Origin: an uncultured Clostridia bacterium
GTDB taxonomy: Bacteria; Bacillota; Clostridia; Saccharofermentanales; Saccharofermentanaceae
NCBI GenBank assembly: GCA_947303185.1
Contig: CAMYXF010000001.1
Location: 62,001-126,000, forward strand
Reading direction: 5' to 3'
Length of the DNA stretch: 64,000 nt
Shown: one piece after another, positions 39,531-48,178 of the stretch
Layout of the letters: each line of letters begins with the position of its first letter
Numbering within the stretch: position 1 is the first letter of the stretch
Notes under the pieces: model-generated
Seen by the model: only the letters and a program-made list of their open reading frames with translations
What the model was told of the DNA's origin: nothing
Databases searched by the model: none
Program-made: the position numbers and the translations under genes

Positions 39531-42068
39531 TTAAGCGACAACCTCAATGTTATCCACGCTCTTGTGCGACCAGTCGTCTGAAAGCTCCATGTTCTGCCAG
39601 TCATCTCTGTGGCAGCTGAAGCTGATCGTAAGCGTGTCACCTTCTTCAAGAGTGCCGGATCCCGGACAGATGGAAAGACATGTATCCCTGTCTTCACCGG
39701 AACAAGATGAGAAGACTCCTTTTACGTCATCCGTAAGTGCCGTATACTGGTCTGAAGACGAGTTGATCGCTGCGTGATAACAGTCAAATACCATGTTACC
39801 GCCGTCGGCAGTAAAGTAGTAATTGATCCAAAGGCCGGACAGATCGACGGAATCGCTGCCGGTATTCTTGATTTCCAGCGTGCCTGCTATGGCATTGGCG
39901 CTGGAAGAATTATCGTTATAGGTCATTGTTACCTGCAAATCACCAACGGATGCCTGACCGCCTGAAGACGTAGTATGGTTCTGCGTAGGTGTTGTGCCCT
40001 GAGTCGGAACAGCGCCGCCAGCAGATTCGCCTGAACCAGTACCTTCCTCATCAGGAAGGACTCCAAATACGAGCCTTCCGTCATCCATAAGAACTGCACC
40101 GCTATTGTACGAATAGTCGTTGCTGTTATCCCATTCACCGTTAGAGCTGATCATTCTTACCTGGATCTCGGATTTATACTGGGACTGTCCTCCCGGTCTT
40201 AAATTGCCGTCATCAAAGACCACAGACAGATAGTAGATGTGGTTTTCCTCATTCCAGACTTTAAGACCGTCAACTCTTCCGGACTGCATGTAGTTTGTAG
40301 TGATGCTGACATCATCGACGTCTCCGCCGGCCTCATAGATCTCAGAAAGATCAACGAAATATCTGAATTCAAGGTTTTCGGCGGTTCTTGCAGGCCATGC
40401 GGTCTTGTTGTAGATAAACGCCTTGATCTCAACGAAATCAGATCCTTCAACATTGATACCGCATTCAGTTGAGTATTCATCGCAGGGAACTTCTTCTACG
40501 GCTCCGAAATCGATCAGTGTCTGGCCGTGATACTTTGAATACATGGCAGCCATAAGGCCGGTAAAACCTGCGTTGTAGTCGCATGCGACCTCATTTTTGT
40601 TGTAATCGCTTACTGTATCAGTATAGCCGTCAGACGCATCGGGACCGCCTACAAGAGCGCCATAGAGCGTATGTCTTGCTTCACCGGGTTCATTCATGTT
40701 GTCGCAGTAAGAGCCCTGGCTTGTTCTGTGATGCGGGTGCTCAGGTGCATCTTCGCCGAAGCCGCACACAAAAGATCTGCCTGAAGAACCCAAAGCATAG
40801 TTGGCCTGGGACTCTGCAAAATCCCAATAAACAGATACCTTGTCTGAAGGACAGCCTTCCCATCTGCTGTATACAGAAGCAACAAAAGCCGTAGTAGTTG
40901 AATATCTCAAAGATCCCCACTGGTCGAGCCATGCAAGTCCCTTGGGCGAATAAGTTATCCTCTCACCGTCTGAAGTACCGCAGGACCAGAAATCAAGGTG
41001 TTTCTGAACAGCATCCTTATAGGTATTCTCCTTCGTGATCTTGGCGAGCAACAGATCTGCACCGATGTGGACGTCATCCCAGCAAAGAGACCAGTTATAG
41101 TCCTGGTTTGCCTGTTTGATGCAGGATTTTGCGTTATCAAGATAAGCATTGTCGTCTGTGGCAAGATAAAGCCAGCAGCCTGCCCATGCAAGTTCATCGT
41201 AATATCCGCTCCATGAATTGTAAAAGCCGTTGGCAGCGGTATATCCGTCATCACTTCTGGTTGAATCTGCAAAAGCATAAAGGCTCTTGGCGTGCTTAAG
41301 ACAAAGATCAGCGTATTCCTTGTCTGTATCCTCAAATACGATGGAAGCAACCGCCAAAGCAGCTGCAGCCTCTCCGACCACTGCAGAGCCCGGATTATCC
41401 TTCGTTACACAATAAGACGGTCTGTTCATGGTCATGACCTCACAGGGTCCCCACCATGAGTGATCCGCATTACCGTCACCTACCTGGTAATAGAACACTT
41501 CGTCTTCGGGATGGCACTTGATAAGGTAATCTGTAACCCACCTAATGTCTCCAAGGATATATTCGAGTTGGCCGCTCTGTTCGTATGACTCACGGTCTTC
41601 ATAAACTGACCAGCCGAGCATGGCTGCAGAATATGCCATCGGAAGATTGAACTTTACGTTATCACCGGCATCGTACCATCCGCCGGTAAGATCAAGGTTA
41701 TTGTCAGCGCCGTCAGTAAGGCCCGAATCGCCTCTCCAGTTGCATCTTGTCTGTTCGGGAAGCGCACCGCTTCTCTGAAGTTCATAAAAGAGAACTGATT
41801 TCTGAAGGGCTTCACCATAGTTATAATCGCCGGTCCCCTCGATACCTTCGTAGCCGCGGCCGAACTCGGTAAGTCCTGATGTCGAATGGGACCCGCCCGT
41901 TGCTCCTTCAAAAGTACCGGTCTGTGATGTTTCCGTATCACTTGCTGATACTGCAGCAGATGAATCAGTTGCTGATTCGTCCGTAACCGTTCCCTGTCCC
42001 TTATCACATGCAGTAAGCGTCAACGCTCCTGCAAGGATCAAAGCTATTGCTCCGTTAATCCTCTTCAT
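39531..42068 (-). CDS. GH9 endoglucanase lipoprotein with two CBM3-type modules
   Basis: 845 residues. Lipobox LTLTAC (Cys21) suggests a surface lipoprotein; a Ser/Thr/Asp-rich linker runs to ~65. The GH9 catalytic domain is ~75-530: [20 protein letters not shown] at its start, [12 protein letters not shown] with catalytic-base Asp136, [11 protein letters not shown], and the acid in [13 protein letters not shown]. It is followed by a CBM3c-like module (~545-690; [30 protein letters not shown]). After a Gly/Thr/Gln linker comes a second CBM3-like module (~720-845; [20 protein letters not shown]). This GH9-CBM3c-CBM3 order is typical of processive endoglucanases. Attaching such an enzyme as a lipoprotein is less usual than free or cellulosomal forms; no dockerin is seen. 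Confidence 0.93.
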   Translation of the reverse strand: MKRINGAIALILAGALTLTACDKGQGTVTDESATDSSAAVSASDTETSQTGTFEGATGGSHSTSGLTEFGRGYEGIEGTGDYNYGEALQKSVLFYELQRSGALPEQTRCNWRGDSGLTDGADNNLDLTGGWYDAGDNVKFNLPMAYSAAMLGWSVYEDRESYEQSGQLEYILGDIRWVTDYLIKCHPEDEVFYYQVGDGNADHSWWGPCEVMTMNRPSYCVTKDNPGSAVVGEAAAALAVASIVFEDTDKEYADLCLKHAKSLYAFADSTRSDDGYTAANGFYNSWSGYYDELAWAGCWLYLATDDNAYLDNAKSCIKQANQDYNWSLCWDDVHIGADLLLAKITKENTYKDAVQKHLDFWSCGTSDGERITYSPKGLAWLDQWGSLRYSTTTAFVASVYSRWEGCPSDKVSVYWDFAESQANYALGSSGRSFVCGFGEDAPEHPHHRTSQGSYCDNMNEPGEARHTLYGALVGGPDASDGYTDTVSDYNKNEVACDYNAGFTGLMAAMYSKYHGQTLIDFGAVEEVPCDEYSTECGINVEGSDFVEIKAFIYNKTAWPARTAENLEFRYFVDLSEIYEAGGDVDDVSITTNYMQSGRVDGLKVWNEENHIYYLSVVFDDGNLRPGGQSQYKSEIQVRMISSNGEWDNSNDYSYNSGAVLMDDGRLVFGVLPDEEGTGSGESAGGAVPTQGTTPTQNHTTSSGGQASVGDLQVTMTYNDNSSSANAIAGTLEIKNTGSDSVDLSGLWINYYFTADGGNMVFDCYHAAINSSSDQYTALTDDVKGVFSSCSGEDRDTCLSICPGSGTLEEGDTLTISFSCHRDDWQNMELSDDWSHKSVDNIEVVA

Positions 42069-42094
42069 AAATGCCTCCGGAAATTATTGGCGCT

Positions 42095-42100
42095 ATTATA
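42095..42100 (-). promoter_or_regulatory. -10 element upstream of the GH9 gene
   Basis: A perfect TATAAT on the minus strand preceded by TG, 27 bp before the start; no strong -35. GGAGG lies 5 bp before the ATG. Confidence 0.4.
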
Positions 42101-42110
42101 CAACATGAAA

Positions 42111-43085
42111 TCAGATAAGAGGCAGCACTTTCTTTCCGATGAATTCGACCCTGTCAAATATCATTGGCTTAAATGTGCCTGTGATTCCGACAGAAACGTT
42201 CTCTTCCCTGTTCACATAGATAACGTTTCCGTTGTCGCCTAAAGCCACATATACTTCTCGGTCTTCGTAAGGCTTATACCACAGATAACCGTACTCCATA
42301 AACCCGAAACGCTCTCCGAGCTTCAGCTTGGGCGTAAGCATGTCAGTAATATAGTTTTCAGGAATAATGTCCCTGCCGTTGTCCAGCACGAGCTCACCCA
42401 GCTTTGCCATGTCACGTGCTGAGAGACACAATCCCCAGCCGGCTGTGACAACGTCTTTGGGATCTGAATACCATTCGTTCTTTCTGGGATTCTTATTCAT
42501 CGCAAAGTCGAACTGGTCTTCTTTGGAACTGGGGCCATGCATCACATGTTCAGGTATCCCTAAGGGCACGAAAAGATTGTGGTTTGCAAAATCGATGAGC
42601 TTCTCACCTGTAGCATTCTCGATTATTCCGGCAAGAATCTGTATTCCCAGAGTTGCGTATTTAAACTCACCCGTAATTCCTGAACGGCCTCCCAAAAGGT
42701 CCAGTGCAGCCTTTGTCCAGTCATCAGACGTGCATACTTTGGTCCAGGGTTCAGAACGGTATTTGTACGGAGCCGTCATTGTCAGGAGATGTTTTATAGT
42801 TACATCGTAGATCGTCTTCTCGCCTCTCTTGACGGTATAGTCAGGAAAGAACTCCATGACTTTCTGATCAGTGTTGTTGATATATCCTTTGCCGATCGCG
42901 ATTCCCGTAAGAAGTGCCATTACACCCTTGGTTACCGACATGACGTTCATGGCATCTTCCGGCTTAAATCCGCGCCATGTATCTTCATATACTGTCCTGC
43001 CGTCTTTTACGGCACATATCTGACAGATATTGCTCTCGTTTCCGGTGGTGTTCTCAATAAATGAGTGAAGTTGTTCTTTGGTCAT
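42111..43085 (-). CDS. Serine hydrolase, beta-lactamase/esterase class-C fold
   Basis: 324 residues. SxxK nucleophile motif in VMSVTKGVMALLTG, and GEFKYATLGIQILAGI, where class-C enzymes have YxN (here YAT). TAGWGLCLSARDMAKLGELV matches the typical helix of family XII esterases and penicillin-binding-like hydrolases. No signal peptide, so cytoplasmic. GAGGC precedes the ATG at 43085; the 12 extra residues of the longer frame lack a site. A 14-bp palindrome lies at 43109-43122. Substrate unknown. Confidence 0.82.
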   Translation of the reverse strand: MTKEQLHSFIENTTGNESNICQICAVKDGRTVYEDTWRGFKPEDAMNVMSVTKGVMALLTGIAIGKGYINNTDQKVMEFFPDYTVKRGEKTIYDVTIKHLLTMTAPYKYRSEPWTKVCTSDDWTKAALDLLGGRSGITGEFKYATLGIQILAGIIENATGEKLIDFANHNLFVPLGIPEHVMHGPSSKEDQFDFAMNKNPRKNEWYSDPKDVVTAGWGLCLSARDMAKLGELVLDNGRDIIPENYITDMLTPKLKLGERFGFMEYGYLWYKPYEDREVYVALGDNGNVIYVNREENVSVGITGTFKPMIFDRVEFIGKKVLPLI

Positions 43086-43108
43086 AAAATGCCTCGTCTT
43101 GTTAAAGA

Positions 43109-43122
43109 TTTGGACGTCCAAA
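43109..43122. promoter_or_regulatory. Palindrome TTTGGACGTCCAAA, possible operator
   Basis: A perfect 14-bp palindrome 24 bp upstream of the serine-hydrolase start, in the gap after the racemase gene. Its size and position suit a repressor site; no dedicated regulator is next to it. Confidence 0.4.
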
Positions 43123-43183
43123 GAGAAGACTAATGTAATTAAAAATTGTTTTCAAGAGTTTTTTGAAGACTAATTTTACAGCT

Positions 43184-43873
43184 TTAAATCGTCTGCTTTA
43201 TAAGCTCATTTATGTGGATTTCAACGCTGTCCAGACAAGGTACGGGACAGTTACCTGAATTCAGGATAAGCGGGAGTTCCGTGCAGCCCAAAACGATAGC
43301 CTCGATTCCGTCTTCATCACGCATCTTTGAAATGACATCCTGTAATTCCTTAAGAGTCGATTCTTTGACGATACCGACTTCAAGCTCTTCGTAGATTCTC
43401 TTGGCTACAAGATCCCTGTCTTCCTTATTGGGAACATAAACTTCTATCCCCGCTTCCAGGAAATCCTTTTTCATATAGTCCTTCTCCATCGTAAAGATGG
43501 TTCCGAGAAGACCTATCTTCTTATAGCCTTTGGATAAAGATTCATTACATACAGCCTTGGGAATACTGATCAGGTCAGCACCTGTTTTCGCGATGATGTC
43601 ATCTACCACAAGATGCATAGTTACTGCTGTAAGAGATAATACTTCCGCACCGCTGTTTTGGAGACATGCGACTTTCTCAGAAAGATAATCGGTCAGAAGG
43701 TCATATCTTTCAGAACAGACATAATCCCATGCCCTTCTGAAATCGACACTCTCGATTACGATATCGGGCATGGCTTTTCCGTCCGTGATCTTATCGATCC
43801 TGGAATTAAGTTCTTTATAGTACATCAGGGTCGATTCGGGACCCGTGCCGCCGACCAGACCTATCTTCTTCAT
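43184..43873 (-). CDS. Aspartate/glutamate racemase family protein
   Basis: 229 residues. KKIGLVGGTGPESTLMYYKE is the usual start. The second catalytic Cys is present in VLGCTELPLIL (Cys197), but the first, normally in a C-N-T-x-H motif, is replaced in SLTAVTMHLV (Ala83, Thr85, His87). Two-base racemases need both thiols; L-aspartate/glutamate-specific racemase of E. coli (YgeA) keeps Cys197 with Thr at 83, so a one-sided or different enzyme is likely. It overlaps the upstream 114-residue gene by 4 nt and is the third gene of that operon. Confidence 0.85.
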   Translation of the reverse strand: MKKIGLVGGTGPESTLMYYKELNSRIDKITDGKAMPDIVIESVDFRRAWDYVCSERYDLLTDYLSEKVACLQNSGAEVLSLTAVTMHLVVDDIIAKTGADLISIPKAVCNESLSKGYKKIGLLGTIFTMEKDYMKKDFLEAGIEVYVPNKEDRDLVAKRIYEELEVGIVKESTLKELQDVISKMRDEDGIEAIVLGCTELPLILNSGNCPVPCLDSVEIHINELIKQTI

Positions 43874-44214
43874 GTGTATTTCACCATATCCTGATCAAAT
43901 TGCTCTTCAATAGATTCTTTTTTAGCATTCTTGAGAAGCTGCTCAGGAATCGTATGCTGTCTGCCTTCATAAGGATTTTCGCCATATTCAGCGAAAAGAA
44001 AACGTTTTTCGTTTGAAGGAACATCATCAATATCACGGAGAAAATGAATAGCCCTGGGAGCATAATCATCCATTTTGCAGAAGGAATCACCGAAATCATT
44101 GAATCTGTTAAGTATCTTAAAAACAACGAACAAAGTGATGGATATGCCTGTAAATACAAGCATTCCTATAAATACAACATTCATAAAAAAAGCGCTGTCA
44201 TTCATATACATCAC
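43870..44214 (-). CDS. Small membrane protein of unknown function
   Basis: 114 residues with one N-terminal membrane helix (VVFIGMLVFTGISITLFVVF) and a short cytoplasmic tail with FLRDIDDVPSNEKRFLFAEY. No family is recognised. Its start overlaps the stop of the zinc-ribbon gene upstream by 4 nt and its stop overlaps the racemase start, so it is translated with both. Confidence 0.65.
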   Translation of the reverse strand: MMYMNDSAFFMNVVFIGMLVFTGISITLFVVFKILNRFNDFGDSFCKMDDYAPRAIHFLRDIDDVPSNEKRFLFAEYGENPYEGRQHTIPEQLLKNAKKESIEEQFDQDMVKYT

Positions 44215-45365
44215 CCCTGTCTTTTCTTTACATACTTAAAGACGTCTTCCGATTGAGTAAGCCTGAGATTCTTATATATTCTGCGCAGGCCGGAAATTCC
44301 GCGTGTGAATGAATACGTCCCCAGCAGGGTTATCCCCGCAAGCACATACGGAGCAACCGATGCGAAAAGCAACCAGTTATTTATAACGCCGAGAATACTC
44401 AATACAATAACAGTCATGACAAGAACGAAAGTCGTTACGGCTAAAGCAACAACGCGATTTTTCTGCCACGGCATTGTTCCGGCGACTTTACCTGATTGTC
44501 CGTTAACAAGAATCGTGTAAGGCTTATCATTGTATTTAAAAGTGAAGAACCAAACAGGAAACATCATGTAAATGGGATCGTCATAAACATCGACCCAATA
44601 TATAGAATCCTGTATCTTTACATTTTTAGCCTTGACGGTTTTTACTATTTCGTCCGCGAACATCTTATGACATCTGTAAGCAGCAGATTTTTTAAGATCA
44701 AAGTAAGTCATATCCGAAGTATTCGAATAGAAACCGTTAAGATAATCCTCGTCAAATGTTTTGGAATCCTCAAGATAGAATGGTTCAAGTTTACGGCTTA
44801 TATCGTCGCTAAGTATTTTCGAACCGTCGATCGGCACATTCTTTACCGTGATTTCTCCGGCTCTGGAATAGTATTTTGTAACTTTGCTTTTACCGCGCTT
44901 GACTTCTCCGCTCAAATAATCCGCTTCGGTATAATCCGCATTGATCACCCAGTAAGGAACATAAATTCCCCGGATATTTTCAGGAACACACTTACCCATG
45001 ATCTCTTTGGGCACCATCGGATTCCTGTGAAACCTTGCTTTGATATTTTTAATTGCTTCCTCTTTGGTTACCTGGAACGGAATAAGTCCGTCCGGTTTAT
45101 ATTCCTTCGAGATCCTGTCAAAAACAATGGCAGGATTACCACAATAAACACAAAAAGAAGACGCTTCCGTATCACTCGTGATAACTTCCGCACCACAATG
45201 ACTGCAGACGTAAACTCTTGTGTCGTAATACTTCGAATGAAGTTCGGCATTCTTATCTTCAACATCTTCAGGCCTGAAAGAGCTTCCGCATGTGGCACAC
45301 TCCAACCTTTGTGTAGCCGGATTGAAGATTAGTTTGCCTGCACAATTACTGCATAAAACTGCCAT
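44211..45365 (-). CDS. Zinc-ribbon membrane protein (TFIIB-type ribbon)
   Basis: 384 residues. Two zinc-ribbons in the first 85 residues: LCSNCAGKLIFNPATQRLEC with CATCG, and VCSHCGAEVITSDTEASSFC with CVYCG. Then a beta-rich cytoplasmic domain (~95-280; YVPYWVINADYTEADYLSGE, DSIYWVDVYDDPIYMMFPVW) and two membrane helices near the C-end. This architecture is seen in many gut Clostridia without known function. The operon continues into a small membrane protein, a racemase and probably a serine hydrolase. Confidence 0.8.
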   Translation of the reverse strand: MAVLCSNCAGKLIFNPATQRLECATCGSSFRPEDVEDKNAELHSKYYDTRVYVCSHCGAEVITSDTEASSFCVYCGNPAIVFDRISKEYKPDGLIPFQVTKEEAIKNIKARFHRNPMVPKEIMGKCVPENIRGIYVPYWVINADYTEADYLSGEVKRGKSKVTKYYSRAGEITVKNVPIDGSKILSDDISRKLEPFYLEDSKTFDEDYLNGFYSNTSDMTYFDLKKSAAYRCHKMFADEIVKTVKAKNVKIQDSIYWVDVYDDPIYMMFPVWFFTFKYNDKPYTILVNGQSGKVAGTMPWQKNRVVALAVTTFVLVMTVIVLSILGVINNWLLFASVAPYVLAGITLLGTYSFTRGISGLRRIYKNLRLTQSEDVFKYVKKRQG

Positions 45366-45400
45366 TTTCTATTTCCTTTCCCTTTTCCCTAATAGCTACA

Positions 45401-45409
45401 AATATATCA
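45401..45409 (-). promoter_or_regulatory. Extended -10 promoter of the zinc-ribbon/racemase operon
   Basis: TGA-TATATT on the minus strand, 36 bp before the gene, with TTTACG about 19 bp upstream as a weak -35. Confidence 0.4.
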
Positions 45410-45548
45410 TATCCTGCCTTAAACGCGTAAAAAATCCGTCACGGACAGCGTAATTTATAAACATTCATCGACACAACTGTTAAAAGTGGGCTTTCCGCCT
45501 ATCAATCCTAATAAATCTTGCTTATTATCAGTGAAAAGGAGGTGCCGC

Positions 45549-47315
45549 ATGAAAGAATCATCATCTGACTACAAGCTTCTCACAGGCCTGTTCTTCAAGC
45601 TTTTGCCCTTTCAGATCCTCCTTATCGTAATTACGGCCATCAACGGCATTGTTGACGGTCTTTACGCAAGTAATGCCATAGGCGAGACCGCCATGAGCGC
45701 CATCGGACTTTATGGTCCTTTAAATCACTTCCTTTATGCCGCAAGCATGATGTTCGTAAGCGGCTCCCAGATCCTTTACGGAAGATATCTTGCCAGAGAC
45801 CGTAAGCACATCAACAGTGTCTTCACAGTCGATCTCGTACTAGCTTTTGCGCTCGCGCTTCTTACGTCAGGTTTAATGGCCATAGGAGTCTTTACCGGCG
45901 CTACTAAAGTATTCGTATCACAGGAACCTGATCTTCAGATGCTCAACCAGTATATGCTGGGTCAGGCAATCGGCATCCCAGCATTTGTAGTCGGACAGCA
46001 GTTATTCGCATTCTTATCTCTCGAAAACCAGAAAAAGCGCACGATGTTTGCCAGCATTGCCTGCCTTATCGTAAACGCCGTGCTTGACCATGTTTTCGTT
46101 GTCATGATACCGATGGGCACATTCGGTCTGGGACTCAGCACTTCCATCTCATCCTGGGCATTCCTTCTCATACTGGCTCTTTACTACATTACCGGAAAGA
46201 GCGAGTGGAAGTTCTCTTTCCGCAGTTGCATATGGCGCGATATTCCTGACATTGCAGCTCTCGGTTATTCCGGAGCATTATCCAGATTCGTCGAGATGTT
46301 CAGATGTCTCATCATCAACGCCCTCATTCTCAAGTATGTCGGAAGCGTCGGTCTTTCAGCTTTTGCTGCTTCCAACTCATTCCTTGCTGTCATCTGGGCC
46401 GTTCCTTTCGGCATGAGCGCTGTTGCCAGAATGATGTTTTCGATAAGCATCGGTGAGCAGGACAGGAGATCACTTATTGACACGATGAAGATTATCTTCA
46501 CCAGATGCATGGCGATAATGATCGGCATCGTCGCCCTACTCGTCATATTCGCAGAACCTCTTACCATGCTTTTCTATCAGGACAAATCAGAACCTGTCTA
46601 TCAGATGACGGTAAACGGCTTCAGGATCCTTCCTCTCTGCATGCCGCTGTCACTTATAAGTCTTCACTTTTCATGCTATGCGCAATCAATCGAGAAGAAG
46701 GCTCTTTCCGTTGTACTTCCTTTGGTCGACGGTGCCATCGGCGTTACGGTCTGCAGTTTCTTCATGATCCCTCTTCTTAAGATTGATGGTCTCTATGTCT
46801 CAAACATCATGAACGGCATCATCTGTTTCTCGATCGTATTCTTCTTCGCATGGGCCGCAAACAAGCGCTTCCCCAGAACACTTGAAGACATAATGGCAAT
46901 CCCTAAATCATTCGGCGCAGGAGATGATGACCGCATCGACATCACAGTCCGCAGTATCGATGCGGTCGTTGAAGTATCAGGCAAGATCGTTGAATTCTGC
47001 AACAGCAAAGGGATCGATAAAAAGCAGTCATTCTACGCAGGTCTCTGCATGGAGGAAATGGCAGGAAACGTAGTAACCCATGGTTTCTCAGATACGGGCA
47101 AAAAGCATGCTGTTGATATCCGCGTTGTCTATAAAAATAACGAACTGACTTTGCGAATAAGAGATAACTGCAAATCATTCGATCCTTCAGAACATGCCAA
47201 GTCAAAGGACAGCGAAGACGTCGGCAACATCGGCATCCGCCTTGTATACAGCATCGCAAAGGAAGTCTCTTATCAGAATCTTCTGGGAATGAACGTGCTG
47301 ACGATCAAGATGTGA
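45549..47315 (+). CDS. MATE-type transporter fused to a histidine-kinase-like ATPase domain
   Basis: 588 residues. Residues ~10-450 show twelve helices of the MATE/MOP fold (LPFQILLIVITAINGIVDGL; GMSAVARMMFSISIGEQDRR). After a linker, residues ~465-588 form a GHKL ATP-binding domain like SpoIIAB/RsbW: SFYAGLCMEEMAGNVVTHGF with N-box Asn507, LTLRIRDNCKSFDPSE with the G1-type Asp539, and DVGNIGIRLVYSIAKEVSY with GNIGI at ~558-562. MATE proteins alone use ion gradients; an attached ATP-binding domain of the anti-sigma type suggests ATP-sensing or protein phosphorylation. The ATG at 45549 follows AAAAGGAGG; the upstream in-frame ATG at 45486 lacks a site. Confidence 0.87.
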   Translation: MKESSSDYKLLTGLFFKLLPFQILLIVITAINGIVDGLYASNAIGETAMSAIGLYGPLNHFLYAASMMFVSGSQILYGRYLARDRKHINSVFTVDLVLAFALALLTSGLMAIGVFTGATKVFVSQEPDLQMLNQYMLGQAIGIPAFVVGQQLFAFLSLENQKKRTMFASIACLIVNAVLDHVFVVMIPMGTFGLGLSTSISSWAFLLILALYYITGKSEWKFSFRSCIWRDIPDIAALGYSGALSRFVEMFRCLIINALILKYVGSVGLSAFAASNSFLAVIWAVPFGMSAVARMMFSISIGEQDRRSLIDTMKIIFTRCMAIMIGIVALLVIFAEPLTMLFYQDKSEPVYQMTVNGFRILPLCMPLSLISLHFSCYAQSIEKKALSVVLPLVDGAIGVTVCSFFMIPLLKIDGLYVSNIMNGIICFSIVFFFAWAANKRFPRTLEDIMAIPKSFGAGDDDRIDITVRSIDAVVEVSGKIVEFCNSKGIDKKQSFYAGLCMEEMAGNVVTHGFSDTGKKHAVDIRVVYKNNELTLRIRDNCKSFDPSEHAKSKDSEDVGNIGIRLVYSIAKEVSYQNLLGMNVLTIKM

Positions 47316-47320
47316 TCTTA

Positions 47321-48163
47321 TCAGCAGTTGCCTGTATAAACGTAGTTCAGTGATTCTCTTGCAACTTCTGCAAGTTCATATACCGCGCTTACAGGCGTTG
47401 CAGGACGGTCTGTCATATGAAAACACGGGAAGAAACGGGACACATGGAACGGAATATCCTTCCCGTCTTTAAGAGACGCGATCCACGCTGTCATTTCACG
47501 CATCTTTTCAGGCGAATCATTTAACCCGGGAACGATAAGACATGTAAGTTCCACATGTGCATGCTTTACTGCTTCTTCGATGAACTCCATAGTCATCTCA
47601 AGACTTCCGCCCAATACCTTTGAGTAAACTTCAGCATCAAAGCATTTAAGATCTATATTCATCGCATCGATATAGGGAACCAATTCAGATAAAACTTCCA
47701 GAGATGCAGTTCCGTTACTGACGATAACGTTCTTCATTCCCTTCTCATGCGAAAGCTTAGCAGTATCTCTTACGAACTCGTAGCCTATAAGCGGTTCGTT
47801 ATAAGTGAACGCTATTCCGATATTTCCGTTCATCTGTTGTCTTTCTGCTATGGATACTATTTCTTCAGGAGACATTGTATCTGCCGTTACTGCAATATTC
47901 CTTGCCTCCGGTCCCCATGAGATCTCACTGTTCTGGCAGAATGGGCACCTTAAGTTGCACCCGTAACTTCCGGCTGAAAGGATCTTCGAACCCGGATAAA
48001 ACCTGTGCAGAGGTTTCTTCTCAATAGGGTCTAAAGCAAGAGACGTTATGCGTCCGTAGTTGGCAGGCACAACTTTGTCATTAAGGCCGATCCTTGCGCC
48101 GCAAAATCCTTTATCACCTTTTTTCAGATCACAGTGTCTGAAACACACATGGCACCTGGTCAT
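47321..48163 (-). CDS. amrS: AmmeMemoRadiSam system radical SAM enzyme
   Basis: 280 residues. N-terminal Cys motif CHVCFRHCDLKKGDKGFCGA, then the radical SAM triad CNLRCPFCQN, SNGTASLEVL, and FHVSRFFPCFHMTDRPATPV (typical of the AmrS group near pyruvate-formate-lyase activases). It uses a 4Fe-4S cluster and SAM to make a radical. In most genomes it accompanies Memo and AMMECR1, as here (15 nt upstream). The combined pathway is not defined. Confidence 0.93.
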   Translation of the reverse strand: MTRCHVCFRHCDLKKGDKGFCGARIGLNDKVVPANYGRITSLALDPIEKKPLHRFYPGSKILSAGSYGCNLRCPFCQNSEISWGPEARNIAVTADTMSPEEIVSIAERQQMNGNIGIAFTYNEPLIGYEFVRDTAKLSHEKGMKNVIVSNGTASLEVLSELVPYIDAMNIDLKCFDAEVYSKVLGGSLEMTMEFIEEAVKHAHVELTCLIVPGLNDSPEKMREMTAWIASLKDGKDIPFHVSRFFPCFHMTDRPATPVSAVYELAEVARESLNYVYTGNC

Positions 48164-48178
48164 TACGGTCTCCTGACA

